Assembly (NCBI GenBank): GCA_027575805.1
Contig: JANBPU010000005.1
Location: forward strand, 267,773 to 331,772
Length of the DNA stretch: 64,000 bases
Source: Mycoemilia scoparia
Taxonomy: Eukaryota > Kickxellomycota > Kickxellomycetes > Kickxellales > Kickxellaceae
Direction: 5' to 3'
The notes beneath the pieces were generated by a model. The model was not told the DNA's origin. It saw only the letters and a program-made list of their open reading frames with translations, and ran no database searches. Position numbers and translations under genes: made by a program. Shown here one piece after another: positions 53,674 through 64,000 of this stretch. Each line of letters opens with the position of its first letter. The stretch's first letter is position 1.

Positions 53674-56600
53674 CTATACGGCATTGGCGCCTTTCTTTGT
53701 GAACACGTAGATGTAAGCATCTGAAATTGGTGGATTGGGTTGAACTACGACCTTTTCATCATTGAACAGTGCCCAATAGTCGCTATCTTTTACAGGTCCT
53801 GGGTTACGAACATGGGCAACATAATGACCAAAGTGAACTGTTTTCCCTTTATGCGAAATAAAGCTACTCAACTCATAAACTCCAGGAATTCCATCATCTA
53901 TCAGCTTAGGAGTGGCATTACTTGGGTGTTCCTGTATACCTGATGTGTCATCATCATCACATGGATCGTCGGGATGGCTAAAGAGCCACTCAATTGCTCT
54001 TTCCATATTGTTATCCTACACAAAGATCACAGCACAGAGTTATTAGATGTATGCATGCTTGGGTACCACTTTATCACAACATTGAATCAAAGCTTACTGT
54101 TTCTCTGAGGGCCTTCTTTGCTTGCTTTTCTGTGAATCCCATGTCACATAGAGAAGAGATATTTGCTGGGTCAACACTAACTTGCATAGCAGAGCTTCCG
54201 GCAGGTTCAGGAACATCGATATCTATCCAAAAGGTAATTGGTGATATTCGGGTTAAATACTAGAAATGGAGCTTATCATTATTATAATTTGATGCGAAAT
54301 CTTAATTTTATATACTATACACACCTGGGTCATCCATATGCTCAAACAGCCAGTTCAAAGCAGCCTCAGAGCCGGTATTATTGGTTTTGATCAATGCTTT
54401 GCGGCATCGTACTTCAGGGAATCCCATAGACATGATTTCCGCAAGAGCTGCTTCGTCTATTTCAGCTTTTGGAGGTTCTGGCGCTTGCTGTGGCTGCGAG
54501 TCCTCAGGTAGAAGCTCTTCTCCGGGCCTTTGGCCATGTCCACGGTATGGTTCAAGATTCAAATCCTTTTCAGGAACCACTAGTGGAATTGCTATATCGA
54601 TAGTTGTGGATAATGTTGAATTTATGTTTCCTGGTGTTAACGAAATACCAAAGACAGTCCACACAGATACTTACAAATCTTCAGGGGTTCCCAATTAATC
54701 AATTCATACTTTTGTGTCTGTACTACCAATACTGGAGGATATGTTTTGAATTTTGCTGTCCTACAATGATGGGGGTATCAGATTTGTTGGTAATGTATCG
54801 GCATTCAAAGATAATACGTAGCAGCAGCACACATATATGATAAAATACATACTTGGATGCAGTTGTTGATGAATTACAAGATGGACAATGGTATCCCTCA
54901 ACAGCTGTTGGTGCAAATGCCAAGTCAAAGCACTCTTTAACATCGATTTCCTCGTATATTTTGTTTCCATCCTCATCTTGACCGGTAGATCGTTTGGGAA
55001 CATCAAGTGATATAGACGAAGCGACCTGTGTAGAATAACGAACCTTCTGGCACCTCACGCATTCGAGCCTTTCTTCAAGCTCGAAATCAAATATCTTTGT
55101 TGGATTTGATGCACCGCCATCAACAGAAAATTCGTTTTGATTTATTTGCTTTGTGAAGTACTGGTAAAACTCATAGGCGTCCTATATATAAGTAAAGCAT
55201 ATCGATAAGCATACATCAAATGCCATTTATATTTGTGAGTATATTATCACTATCACAAATATCGTACCTGCTGCTGCATAGTTGAAAAATCTGGGTGGTC
55301 TTTGGCAATTACATCCTTGAACATATTTGGAGGAATGCCCTTGTTTGCATCACTGTCGGCATTGCTTTCAGGTCTTTCAGAGTATCTTCCGCTCCAGATT
55401 CCATCCGCTAATTTCAAAAGCTGACAGAATACGTTGGAAGTTGGGTCGCCTTCACCAGCAACACCATCAAGATCTCCAGATTTATCAAAATATCTATTTT
55501 CAATTTTATGGACAAAGTCGCAAATACATTGAGATGTGTGATGATACAATCGTGAGTATACACATATAACTGTTATTAGGTATTGTTGAAGCCTACCTTT
55601 CCCTGAATGCTTTAAGGTGGAAAAGACATTGGATTACAGATGCCATATAGCAGGAATTGCCAATATTTTTCAGTCCTGTAACTCCAGGACCATAGAGGGG
55701 CTCCAATTGCTTTCCGTCTTCAGTAGTCATGCTGAACTGGTATTTTTCATTGTATTCAATTTGCATCTCAGCCATGGATTTGTCGGTTTTCTCTAGCTTA
55801 TTTACATCAATTCCGAATATCTTTACATAGTCCTTCAGTTGGGGAAGTTTGCACATATCATCGCAGAGATAGCACATAACGTCTAGATAAGATAATGTCA
55901 TAACAGAAATTCAGCTTGAATTGTGATTGAAAACAGTCCAGCATTCGGGAACAAATGCAAGTAACAAGACCTACCACCAGTGCCATTAGGTGTTATTGTT
56001 CCAAGCTTCACAGTTATATGGTGACCAGTTTGTTCATAGTGTTCAACCGCATGGTTGTTTCCACCACTGCCATCATATTGCTTTCGACCGCATCCGACAT
56101 GACCACAAACCAAACACATCCACAGGTTTTCGGATTTTTCGCATTTTGAGCAAGTTCCAATTTCTACAGTAAAAGTAAATTACTTTTAGCCATTGAGCAA
56201 ATGATCTAATGAAGAGATCCTGAATGAAGCTTTGGCTCATAATAGCACAAACAAACTTACTGTCCAAAGAAAATTCGGGATGTGGAGACTGCTGAAGCTC
56301 AATAGAGTGCTGGCATTCGGCAAGGAATTGATCCCAGGCCCAGGCTTTGGCGGCCTTGGCCAAATTGGCAGTCATACTTTGCATTACAAAGTCGACAGCC
56401 TTACTGATCTATTGTAGCAAGAATTATAGCCATTGAGTTAGATAAGTACCACTGCAAACAGGATCTGCAGCATGTAGCCAAGAAACTGCGGCAACACATT
56501 ACCTGGTCAATGCTAGTATCAACGCTGTCAATTTGACATTTCCAGCATCGAACTGAAGTTGCATAGTCATATTCCACCTCTTCGCTTTCAATCACAACTT

Positions 56601-57016
56601 CTAGTCTGGACTGCTTTGCTGGTCTTGTGTCTTCTTTGGGCTTGGGGAATTTCTTGATGTTGAGAGTCAGTGTATGCGATGTATTCAGAGAATGCAACTC
56701 AGCGTGACGCTTATCAGGGCGGGTACAACCACCATTAAAGCATGTTAAGCAGACATCGATTCCACTGGGCAAGCTCTGTTTAAAATGAATTTCAGTGGAA
56801 ATGGTTACTCTGATGTCGTTTATTTTGCACATACGCACGTAATGCAAACCCTGCTTTGTGTCCATAGGCCTCAAGAGGTTTAAATGAAAACAAGCTGATA
56901 ACATTACTTGCCTGATTGTCAAAGCAGCGTGTACATTCTTCCTTGTGCACAAGTGCATCCTGAATCGAAGGAGGAATAAAGTTGAATTCCAAGGCATGGG
57001 GACAGGTTTTAGACAT
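53674..57016 (-). CDS. UBP14: Ubiquitin C-terminal hydrolase UBP14/USP5, about 11 exons
   Basis: Disassembles free, unanchored ubiquitin chains. Exon 1 starts [21 protein letters not shown] variant zinc finger region comes first ([15 protein letters not shown]), then the ZnF-UBP that reads the free ubiquitin Gly-Gly end ([20 protein letters not shown] with [20 protein letters not shown]). The Cys box is [19 protein letters not shown], followed by [11 protein letters not shown]. Two UBA domains sit inside the catalytic domain ([20 protein letters not shown] and [18 protein letters not shown]). The His box is [11 protein letters not shown] with [11 protein letters not shown], and the last residues are KKGANAV. 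Domain order is that of USP5/Ubp14. Introns are short; some internal borders were not resolved to the base. Confidence 0.92.
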
Positions 57017-57281
57017 TTTACAGTATAGGGTTTCAATATAATCAACAATAAAGACTTGGAGTTTAAAGTGTATTCAAAATTTACAACAAAGAAAAGTTGC
57101 TAAGGGGGTGATGATGATGATGACGACGACAGAAACATCACCAAGGCACAAAATTAATTGAGCAGCATGAAAATAAATCAGAGTGTTATGATCACTTTAT
57201 TTTGATACAAGCAATGTAAAAAATATTTTGAATTAAAACCCACTTGAGTACACACACAAAAACTACATAGGAAAGTTCAAG

Positions 57282-60200
57282 CTAAAGTATATATTCAAGC
57301 TCATAGCGTTGGTACGTATTATGCTCGTCGTTTTCTATCGTGGGATAATAAGCAACTAAAGCCGGCTGGGTCGCTATATACATTGTGTTGTAGATTCGCC
57401 AGTATACCTCGCGAACTCTACGCGCTGGGTGGAACAGTCCCTGTATGATGTACTGCAAAACCCTCCCAGGCCCTAAGCACAGTCTGCAGGATTCTATAGC
57501 CTCGAGGACTGCACATATCACATGTGGACTTGTCTCAAAGATATTTGGCCACATATAGTTCATCAAGTGCAATACTGCATCTTCACACCCAAGATTGGCG
57601 ACTCCAAGGGCAATATGTTTAATAGCAGAAGCAGCCTGCTGGCGATGTACCAGATCACGATCAATCAGGGCATCCTCCAACAGAGGCGTTACAGCATTCA
57701 CGTAATCTTTGCCCATCTCGCCAATGTACTCAAAAAGGAAAGACATGGACTTCAAAACACCATTCTGGACGTTCAGTTCTGGCACACGGTACTCATTCAT
57801 TAGAGCTGGGACCACAGTGAATGGGGCGCACGTTTCAGCAACAATCGCAATAGCGACGGTGGTACATACACGCATCTGGCGTTCTTGGACCTTTAGGTTG
57901 TTAAGAAGAGTTGCCAAGACGTCCTGGGGGCCGATGGCCTTTGCTATGTATCCGAAGGTGTTGACTGCTGCACGGCGAATTCCCATACGATGCGCCTTGA
58001 GAAGTTCAATCAGCTCAAAGCAAATACGCATCCACTCACGAGCACTAACATATTCAGCACCTCGGTCTGCTATGCGACCAATCAAATCAATGAGATTTTC
58101 CTGGACCTTTTCATGCTTGTTTTTGAGAATCGGTGTCAAGCGGGGGAGAAGGTCCTTGATGGGTGGTTGCATCTCAGTCATGCCTATCACATTGACGATA
58201 GCTTTGATACCACCCAAGATGGAGGCAAGGACATCGGGATACTCTTCGCCAAGATATTCATACAAAAGTGTGCCAAGGCGACCCATGAGCTCGACCTCGC
58301 CACAGGTCTTCATCACTATGGCAATACGCGTGACAAGATCTGCGGCTTGTTGTCTTACTTTAGCCGACTGGTTATTAAGTCTCCATAGCAGAGACGATGT
58401 GATCTGTTGCAAATAGGGCTGCGCGCGCTTTCCTAATGCATTGACAACGGTACCGAAGCCATTGAGTATAACATAGTCGTCACTCTGCTGCTCTTGGAAG
58501 GCATACAATATACCGTCCATTAAAAGTTCTTCAAGACGAGAGTCAATGTCGGCTGCACCAAGGTTAGAGACAGACTTGTCGATAACTTCCATGACCATTT
58601 TTCGATATTGCTCAGATTCATCCTTCAGATCGTTTACAATGCGGGAAACTATTTCTGCCACACCAACGCGGTTAGCCAACTCAACAGTAGTCTCAACGAC
58701 TTGGCGATAGTTTCTGCGATCTAGAGCCATTCGTCGAACCCAGAAGTTTGCAAAGTATTCGGGAAGGATCTCTGTCTTGATGTACTGAGCATCTATTCCC
58801 TCAGTCGAGGCACACTGCTTAATCACTTTGAGGACAATCTTTTTCATTTCTTCATCAGGCGATTGGAATTCGCGTATAAGAATCACCATGACTTCACGGG
58901 TATAGTAGTTTGCATATTCAACATCCATAAGCGGGATGATGAAGCCGATAGCCTTGAGGAAGGCGGCCAATCCCTTTCCACGATATTTACGGATACCTTC
59001 CCAGAGTGGTTTGAGCACGATGTCGAATGATTCTATACCATAGGGTGCAGCTGCCTCTGCTAGCGCAGACAAAGAAAGCGCAGTGATGGTTCTGACTTTT
59101 TGCTGCTCATCCTCAAGTCCATGAGCTATCGCCCCAACCAAACTCTTTAGATGGGGTAATATGGCGCATCCTAGAAGAATGGCGATCTGTTGAATGATCT
59201 TTATACCAGTATGCCGAGCTTGCCAAGATTTCTTACTTTTACAAACTGCTTTCAAGAATGGCAAAAGGGCAGGTATACCAAGTGCAGAAGCCACAACAGA
59301 AAATGCTCTTGCTGTTGTGTTACGCACATATTCATCAATATGGTCAATATCTGGGCGCATGGTTGCGATCATAGTCGCAAGACCGGCTGCTTTACTAAGG
59401 TTGCTAACAATCTCACGACCTTCAACACGAGCATAGTAATCCTCATCGATAAGCAATGGTTGAATAACAACAAGTATTTTGTGAACATATGGTCGGACTA
59501 GATCATCGAGCTTATAAAGAACTCTGTCAATGACTTTTACAAGCAAATGCCTCTCCTGATCTTCGAGTGTTGCAGACATGAGCAAAGGGAGAATTTGTTT
59601 AAATAGTGCTTCAGCACCAAAGTCCCTTGCCTTGTCTGTGATCTGACGCATGGCTGATTTTCGCATTGCTGGCGTGCCATTTTTTATTTTAAGCAGCAAC
59701 CGCATAATCTTGCGTTCTTTTAATTCGGCATTGTCCAATTCAGACTCATCCTTTCCATCAAGAAGCTTGCTAAAGTGCTCCATATCGGCCTGCTTGAAAA
59801 ATGGTAATGTTCCAACGCCTGGGATTTCGGAAGGAACAGCGAACTCCTGGTGATGCTGCTCTTCCTCTTGCATCATGAACCCGTCACTGCCCATCATTGG
59901 AGCTGGAGTTGCAGCCAATTTCCTTGCAGGAGTACGAATTGGGGCATATGATGGTGGTGGTTGAACGATGGTATAACCTTTAGATGGTATCAATTCATTG
60001 AGCTCTTCATCAGTCAGTGGCTTATTTCGTGAGTCTAACTCTTGAGCCCAACGCTGTGACGATGCAGCAATTGGTGTCATCATTCCTGCAGCTTGTAACT
60101 GATCAGGGGCCGGAGTAACCATTCCCATATCTCCAGCTGGAGTTGCTCCATAAAATCCTATTCCTACACCACCACTCATTGCTGATACATCTGGCGTTTC

Positions 60201-61058
60201 GTCCCAGCGCGATCGCGTTTTAGTTGGCTGTTCAGAATATCCTGTTGCCTTTACGAATGGTGTGGCCTCAAATTGGGACACTACTTGCGGTGTTTCATCC
60301 CAGCGATTTCGACGCTTTTGTTTCTGTGCAGCAGCACTTGGGCTATCAACATCAGGCTCAATGCTTGGGTGGACTGGGGTGGCAACATCCCACCGGCGCT
60401 TGCGCTTAGGTGGGTCAGCATTTGTAGAATTTTCCTTTATCTCTGCAATCTTTTGTTTAACGCGTTGTTCTTCTCTCTCGAGCTGGTTGCGTTTCATTAT
60501 CTCTGCATAAGAAATGCTGTCATCACCGCCGTCTTTCTGACCTTCCTGACCACCAAATACATCTTTTCTTCCGGGGGACAGCTGTCGCTTACGCCAGCGC
60601 GACTGGTACTCGTTTTCACGCTCAGCGATTGATGAGGCACCTGCTTGCCTTTCTTTGAATGGGTCTTCGTCATCACCTGCTTCAGCCAGTTCGTCCAAAA
60701 ACTGCTTAGGAGCAGTATACGAGAACCTATTTTTTTCTGGAACATTATAACTCGACTCTCTGGTGCTACCAACAGATATTGATGATACATATTCAGTTGG
60801 ATAGGTTCCACCACCAACAGAGTCGTCTACAGCCTCATTATTTCCTAGGCCTAAGGCCACCATACCCTGTTTAGAAAATTGAGTCTGCTCCGCTGACTCT
60901 TCCTTATTACCATTTGTCGTTCCTTCCAATTGCTGACGACGGCTACGCTCAGCTTTTATTTCTGCCTCTATGTCTATATACAATTCACCAAGGACATTAG
61001 AATCATGTTCAGTTAACCAATTTTGCGCTTTTGCATTCGAGAGCTTACCGTCAGGCAT
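57282..61058 (-). CDS. HSH155: Splicing factor SF3B1/HSH155 (U2 snRNP), single exon
   Basis: Scaffold of SF3b that clamps the U2-branch-site helix. The product is 1,258 residues with no intron, in contrast to most neighbours. The N-terminal 430 residues are disordered and carry repeated RWDETP/RWDVATP motifs (U2AF-homology-motif ligands, e.g. [10 protein letters not shown] and [10 protein letters not shown]). HEAT repeats fill the rest: [40 protein letters not shown], and [20 protein letters not shown]. The Lys in QQKVR (about residue 654) corresponds to human K700, a residue often mutated in blood cancers; here it is wild type. The C-terminus [10 protein letters not shown] is the canonical end. 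Divergent from CLPTM1 by 329 bp. Confidence 0.97.
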   Translation of the reverse strand: MPDGKLSNAKAQNWLTEHDSNVLGELYIDIEAEIKAERSRRQQLEGTTNGNKEESAEQTQFSKQGMVALGLGNNEAVDDSVGGGTYPTEYVSSISVGSTRESSYNVPEKNRFSYTAPKQFLDELAEAGDDEDPFKERQAGASSIAERENEYQSRWRKRQLSPGRKDVFGGQEGQKDGGDDSISYAEIMKRNQLEREEQRVKQKIAEIKENSTNADPPKRKRRWDVATPVHPSIEPDVDSPSAAAQKQKRRNRWDETPQVVSQFEATPFVKATGYSEQPTKTRSRWDETPDVSAMSGGVGIGFYGATPAGDMGMVTPAPDQLQAAGMMTPIAASSQRWAQELDSRNKPLTDEELNELIPSKGYTIVQPPPSYAPIRTPARKLAATPAPMMGSDGFMMQEEEQHHQEFAVPSEIPGVGTLPFFKQADMEHFSKLLDGKDESELDNAELKERKIMRLLLKIKNGTPAMRKSAMRQITDKARDFGAEALFKQILPLLMSATLEDQERHLLVKVIDRVLYKLDDLVRPYVHKILVVIQPLLIDEDYYARVEGREIVSNLSKAAGLATMIATMRPDIDHIDEYVRNTTARAFSVVASALGIPALLPFLKAVCKSKKSWQARHTGIKIIQQIAILLGCAILPHLKSLVGAIAHGLEDEQQKVRTITALSLSALAEAAAPYGIESFDIVLKPLWEGIRKYRGKGLAAFLKAIGFIIPLMDVEYANYYTREVMVILIREFQSPDEEMKKIVLKVIKQCASTEGIDAQYIKTEILPEYFANFWVRRMALDRRNYRQVVETTVELANRVGVAEIVSRIVNDLKDESEQYRKMVMEVIDKSVSNLGAADIDSRLEELLMDGILYAFQEQQSDDYVILNGFGTVVNALGKRAQPYLQQITSSLLWRLNNQSAKVRQQAADLVTRIAIVMKTCGEVELMGRLGTLLYEYLGEEYPDVLASILGGIKAIVNVIGMTEMQPPIKDLLPRLTPILKNKHEKVQENLIDLIGRIADRGAEYVSAREWMRICFELIELLKAHRMGIRRAAVNTFGYIAKAIGPQDVLATLLNNLKVQERQMRVCTTVAIAIVAETCAPFTVVPALMNEYRVPELNVQNGVLKSMSFLFEYIGEMGKDYVNAVTPLLEDALIDRDLVHRQQAASAIKHIALGVANLGCEDAVLHLMNYMWPNIFETSPHVICAVLEAIESCRLCLGPGRVLQYIIQGLFHPARRVREVYWRIYNTMYIATQPALVAYYPTIENDEHNTYQRYELEYIL

Positions 61059-61387
61059 TATGTGTAATATTAAGAGAAAGTCCTAAAAAGTTTGCGTAAT
61101 TATTAGAATAAAGTAGAAAGCTAAGTTTACTAGCTATGTTCGTTGATGACCTTTTCTTGGAAAATATCTGATCATCCAGCCAATTAATAATTTAATCAGG
61201 GCCTAAATCCTGTTGCCCTTTGACTACTGTTCTGGAGACAGAGAAGCTTGTTTTGTTTTATTTGTGGTTTCAGATGGTGCCAAAGGAAACACGTTTCACA
61301 ACTGCCCATAATGTCTGAATCAATAAAGACCAATACAACCCAGAGGCATATGCTCATGGTTGGTAGAAGACATGCTATTCTATCATA
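61059..61387. other. Divergent promoter SF3B1 / CLPTM1
   Basis: 329 bp shared by two divergent intronless genes. No repeat element or gene is seen. Confidence 0.4.
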
Positions 61388-63343
61388 ATGGGTTATATCA
61401 GCAAGGGTATAAGTATAATATCAATCGGGGCGTTTGCCCTCTATATGTTGCAACTAACAACAACAATGCTTCAGCTGTTCTACCCGACAATGCACATACC
61501 CGTGATCATGCCAAATAGCCATGCAAAGTCGCAGAGTCCTGAATCATCACATAAGTTGGCATGGAAGCCGAAACACGAATTCCAACTATCCTTATACCTT
61601 TCGACCATTCCCGAGATCACAGAGTTAAAGAAGAGAGAGCGGTTCTTTTACAAATCAAAGTTGTTGTGGCAAAGTGATTCGTATCTTATAAACACAAAGA
61701 GAGAAAACTACCCCAAAGTCGATGAGTCCATCAATGTCCCATTTGATGATATTTTCAGAACAACAAATGGATCTATTTTCTACATTCACGCATTTGTCCA
61801 CGACCCCAAGAGGATGTACTGGAAGCCAATCCCGGAGAGTCAAGGACAAAAGATTGCTCTTTTGAATCTCAATGATCCAGACACTCTGTACACTGTTACG
61901 CCACTAATACGCCATATGCCACGCATTATTAATACTGAACATCACTTGTTGTCTGGAAAGAAAGCAGCCTCTGCCGAACGGGATGGTGAAAAATCAAATA
62001 CAGATACAAAACAAGAACAGCAAAACCACGATGATGACAAAGCCGACGATATATGGGTGCCACACATAAAATCAAGAATAGCGCTTGAAATCATGCTTGA
62101 GGACCATCACTTCCCTGCATGGCAATGGCCAAACGATATTATCAAGCACATCCGTGTCATTAAACCACCAAAACAAAAGGCGAAGGATTCTGCTGTCCAT
62201 GACTATCTTCCCCTATTCTGGGAAAATCCCCTGAGTATTAAGCGCGACGACTATGTTACTTTGACAAACAACACAATTGTCGACAACAACCATCCTTTGG
62301 CCGAGCAATTCACTCTTCGCCTGCAATTCAATTCGATAATGCTTGGATGGTTCCGTCTCTCCAGCCAGCTAGATAACACCTTGAAGCAATTCTCTTCGCC
62401 AAGGTCGGTGTTGAAATTTTCTGACAAAGAATTGGATCGTCTCCGCCATACATTCTTTGAGGTCAATCCTACACTGGTCACCATTACTATGCTTGCCTCA
62501 TTATTCCACGTGCTATTTGAATTTCTGGCATACAAAGAGGACATCTCATTCTGGGCATCAGGGGGCAAAGGAGATAAAAATCAACAGGATGAGAAATCCC
62601 GAGATCCCTCCCTTGAAAATAAGCAACCTGGATTCGAGGGCATATCTAGAAGCATGGTGTGGATGGGCTTGGCTAGCGCCTGGTGCAGTGTGTTCTATGT
62701 CTGGGAGCAAAAGCAGGAAACCAGTGTCATTGTGCTATTTGGAGCAGTTGTTCGTGCATTTGTTGAAACTTGGAAGATAAAGAAACTTTTGACACATAAG
62801 AGTAAAGATATCACAAAAGAAAAGGAACAATCTGCTGAAACATCAATCAATGATCACGAACATAGTGAGCAGAGTTCTAATAGTGAATCACGCAGAATTG
62901 CTCAAGTCCAGCAGGAAGTCGACAAGCAGACAACCTGGTATATAACACACTATTGTATTCCAGGAATGATTGCCTACTCTGCATTTTCTCTGGTATACAT
63001 GCAATACAAAAGCATGTTTTCTTGGCTTATCCATGTCCTGGTCGTTACAATCTATTCCCTTGAGTTTGTCCAAATGTGGCCACAGCTTATCATCAACCAC
63101 AAGCTAAAAACTGTAGACACACTTCCACTTTCTGCCTTTTGCTATCGCTTCCTTACCACATTTATCGACGATCTATTTGCAATGGTAATCCCAATGCCTC
63201 TGCTAACCCGTTTAGGGACTTTTAGAGACGATATTGTATTTGTTGTGCTGTGCTGGCAATGGTGGACGTATCCAAAGAGACAAAAGGAAAAGCAAATACC
63301 AAATGACAAGAATGCTGATTCGGAAAGCAAGAAAGACAAATAG
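61388..63343 (+). CDS. CLPTM1-family multi-pass membrane protein, single exon
   Basis: 651 residues. An N-terminal hydrophobic anchor (ISIISIGAFALYMLQLTTTM) is followed by a long luminal/extracellular domain with family phrases YLSTIPEI, GSIFYIHAFVHD and PHIKSRIALEIMLEDHHFP. C-terminal membrane helices follow (TITMLASLFHVLFEFLAYKE, WMGLASAWCSVFYVWEQ, MIAYSAFSLVYMQYKSMFSW), including the conserved LINHKLKTVD-like motif IINHKLKTVDTLPLSAFCYR and LTRLGTFRDDIVFVVLCWQW. CLPTM1 proteins act in ER folding/trafficking, and CLPTM1L has been described as a lipid scramblase. The role here is inferred by family only. A Lys/Glu/Ser-rich loop (about residues 470-520) and a basic tail are poorly conserved. 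Confidence 0.93.
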   Translation: MGYISKGISIISIGAFALYMLQLTTTMLQLFYPTMHIPVIMPNSHAKSQSPESSHKLAWKPKHEFQLSLYLSTIPEITELKKRERFFYKSKLLWQSDSYLINTKRENYPKVDESINVPFDDIFRTTNGSIFYIHAFVHDPKRMYWKPIPESQGQKIALLNLNDPDTLYTVTPLIRHMPRIINTEHHLLSGKKAASAERDGEKSNTDTKQEQQNHDDDKADDIWVPHIKSRIALEIMLEDHHFPAWQWPNDIIKHIRVIKPPKQKAKDSAVHDYLPLFWENPLSIKRDDYVTLTNNTIVDNNHPLAEQFTLRLQFNSIMLGWFRLSSQLDNTLKQFSSPRSVLKFSDKELDRLRHTFFEVNPTLVTITMLASLFHVLFEFLAYKEDISFWASGGKGDKNQQDEKSRDPSLENKQPGFEGISRSMVWMGLASAWCSVFYVWEQKQETSVIVLFGAVVRAFVETWKIKKLLTHKSKDITKEKEQSAETSINDHEHSEQSSNSESRRIAQVQQEVDKQTTWYITHYCIPGMIAYSAFSLVYMQYKSMFSWLIHVLVVTIYSLEFVQMWPQLIINHKLKTVDTLPLSAFCYRFLTTFIDDLFAMVIPMPLLTRLGTFRDDIVFVVLCWQWWTYPKRQKEKQIPNDKNADSESKKDK

Positions 63344-63450
63344 ATTAAATGCTACACCAATTTTAACCCTTTTAATTTAACAAAAGGAGGCCATATTATG
63401 TTACAATTCAATATATTTAAATAAACACAATCTCTGCTATTTTTGGTAAA

Positions 63451-63571
63451 ATATTAGTGATAATTTTTGAATGGTGCCTTTTGGTAGCCGATGATTATAG
63501 GGGCAATTATAGTCAAATGGGTGTTCGGTTTTACTAGTAAAAATTAACTCTTCAAAAGTTATCTCACATAT
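63451..63571. repeat. Family-1 foldback element, copy g
   Basis: Left ATATTAGTGATAATTTTTGA, right CTCTTCAAAAGTTATCTCAC then ATAT. The interior has TTGGTAGCCGATGATTATAG, GGGCAATTATAGTCAAATGG and TTTTACTAGTAAAA. It starts 108 bp after the CLPTM1 stop codon and is close to copy b in inverse orientation. Confidence 0.8.
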
Positions 63572-63670
63572 TTCTAATAGTACTTTATAAAGGGTGGTTT
63601 ATATAATGAGCAAACCATACTTGAAAACAGAATACCAGTATGACATTTGAAGTAAAGATATGAGTAAACG

Positions 63671-63797
63671 ATATTGAGGTATCTCCTTCAAAGGTGTACC
63701 AGAATAATACCTTTGATAATAGCTAATAATCTGAGAGACTATAGGTAAAATGTATGGAGATACCTGTCAATTCCCTTTTGATGAACTTCCTACATAG
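63671..63797. repeat. Family-2 foldback element, copy near tRNA-Leu
   Basis: ATATTGAGGTATCTCCTTCA with AAGGTGTACCAGAATAATAC on the left, and TTCCCTTTTGATGAACTTCC on the right. It shares AATAGCTAATAATCTG with the copy at 34084-34242. GGTATCTCC/GGAGATACC forms an internal inverted pair (63678 and 63756). Confidence 0.65.
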
Positions 63798-63819
63798 CAA
63801 AACATGGAAAAAGAAAAAA

Positions 63820-63903
63820 TGATGAGGGTGGGATTCGAACCCACGCCAACAGATGTTGACTAGGACCTGAACCTAGCGCCTTAGACCACTCGGCCACCTC
63901 ACC
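63820..63903 (-). tRNA. tRNA-Leu (anticodon CAG)
   Basis: Read on the minus strand, the acceptor stem GGTGAGG pairs with CCTCATC. The D arm is GCC-GAGTGGTCTAA-GGC. The anticodon stem CTAGG/CCTAG encloses loop TTCAGGT, giving anticodon CAG. A long variable arm (class II tRNA) follows, then T arm GTGGG-TTCGAAT-CCCAC. No intron and no encoded CCA. A T-rich run directly after the gene is the polymerase III terminator. Internal A box (TGGCCGAGTGG) and B box (GGTTCGAATCC) are intact. It reads CUG as leucine, so there is no hint of a CUG-Ser code. Confidence 0.95.
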
Positions 63904-63922
63904 TGCATTTATCGTTTGGCCA

Positions 63923-64000
63923 AATGGGTCATAATTTATGAAGGGTGACTTTTGGTGGCCGCTGATCATAGGGTGATAATCACCACTGATTAGCGGCCAT
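63923..64000. repeat. Family-1 foldback element, copy h (cut by window end)
   Basis: AATGGGTCATAATTTATGAA and GGGTGACTTTTGGTGGCC match the left half of the family. The interior adds its own inverted pair GGCCGCTGATCA / TGATTAGCGGCC. It starts about 20 bp upstream of the tRNA-Leu 5' end, and the right terminal repeat is outside the window. Confidence 0.65.

Noticed and set aside
63820..63903. tRNA-Leu(CAG) as evidence for a reassigned CUG codon
   Set aside because: The structure is a standard class II leucine tRNA with a long variable arm and no Ser identity features; the standard code is expected.

Overview
The window is nuclear DNA of an intron-rich, AT-rich fungus. Fungus-specific or fungus-typical genes (an APSES/ankyrin cell-cycle regulator, DEF1, EAF1/VID21, a DUF4211 protein, ADA2) sit beside genes that are patchy in Ascomycota and Basidiomycota (a MARCH5-type RING-CH ligase, a YABBY-like HMG protein). 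Together with many short introns this suggests an early-diverging (zygomycete-grade) fungus. That placement is inference, with no phylogeny behind it. Gene models below were spliced by eye from frame continuity, GT/GC...AG borders and family conservation. For most multi-exon genes the exon lengths add up to an uninterrupted reading frame.

Layout. 1-10.8 kb: 3' part of an ABCB8-like mitochondrial ABC transporter, a nine-exon lipoate-protein ligase, NHP6, the mitochondrial ATPase inhibitor, and the MBP1-like APSES factor. 12-18 kb: eIF2 gamma and DEF1. 18.6-32.5 kb: mitochondrial RNA polymerase, EAF1/VID21 with a long Gln-rich tail, mitochondrial lysyl-tRNA synthetase, and a YABBY-like HMG protein. 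32.5-41.8 kb: a repeat-bearing intergenic region, an unrecognised 602-residue nine-exon gene, PDCD5, RPB9, and a MARCH5-like ligase. 42-57 kb: tubulin cofactor D, a DUF4211 protein, RPS11, ADA2, DIB1, and UBP14. 57-64 kb: SF3B1/HSH155, CLPTM1, and a tRNA-Leu(CAG).

The gene content is mostly housekeeping: transcription and chromatin (NHP6, MBP1, DEF1, EAF1, RPB9, ADA2), splicing (DIB1, SF3B1), translation (eIF2 gamma, RPS11, LysRS, tRNA), mitochondria (ABCB8-like, lipoate ligase, IF1, RPO41, LysRS, MARCH5-like) and proteostasis (TBCD, UBP14). I see no operon-like logic. Neighbours are often divergent or convergent with short spacers.

The least expected signal is between and inside the genes. 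There are eight copies of one 85-125 bp foldback (MITE-like) element with about 25 bp terminal inverted repeats, and three copies of a second family. Six of the eight family-1 copies lie in the 3' flank of a gene. One supplies the last codons and the stop codon of tubulin cofactor D. Three introns appear to use GC-AG borders with the same GCAAGT donor. No CRISPR array, virus, secondary-metabolite cluster or rRNA was seen.
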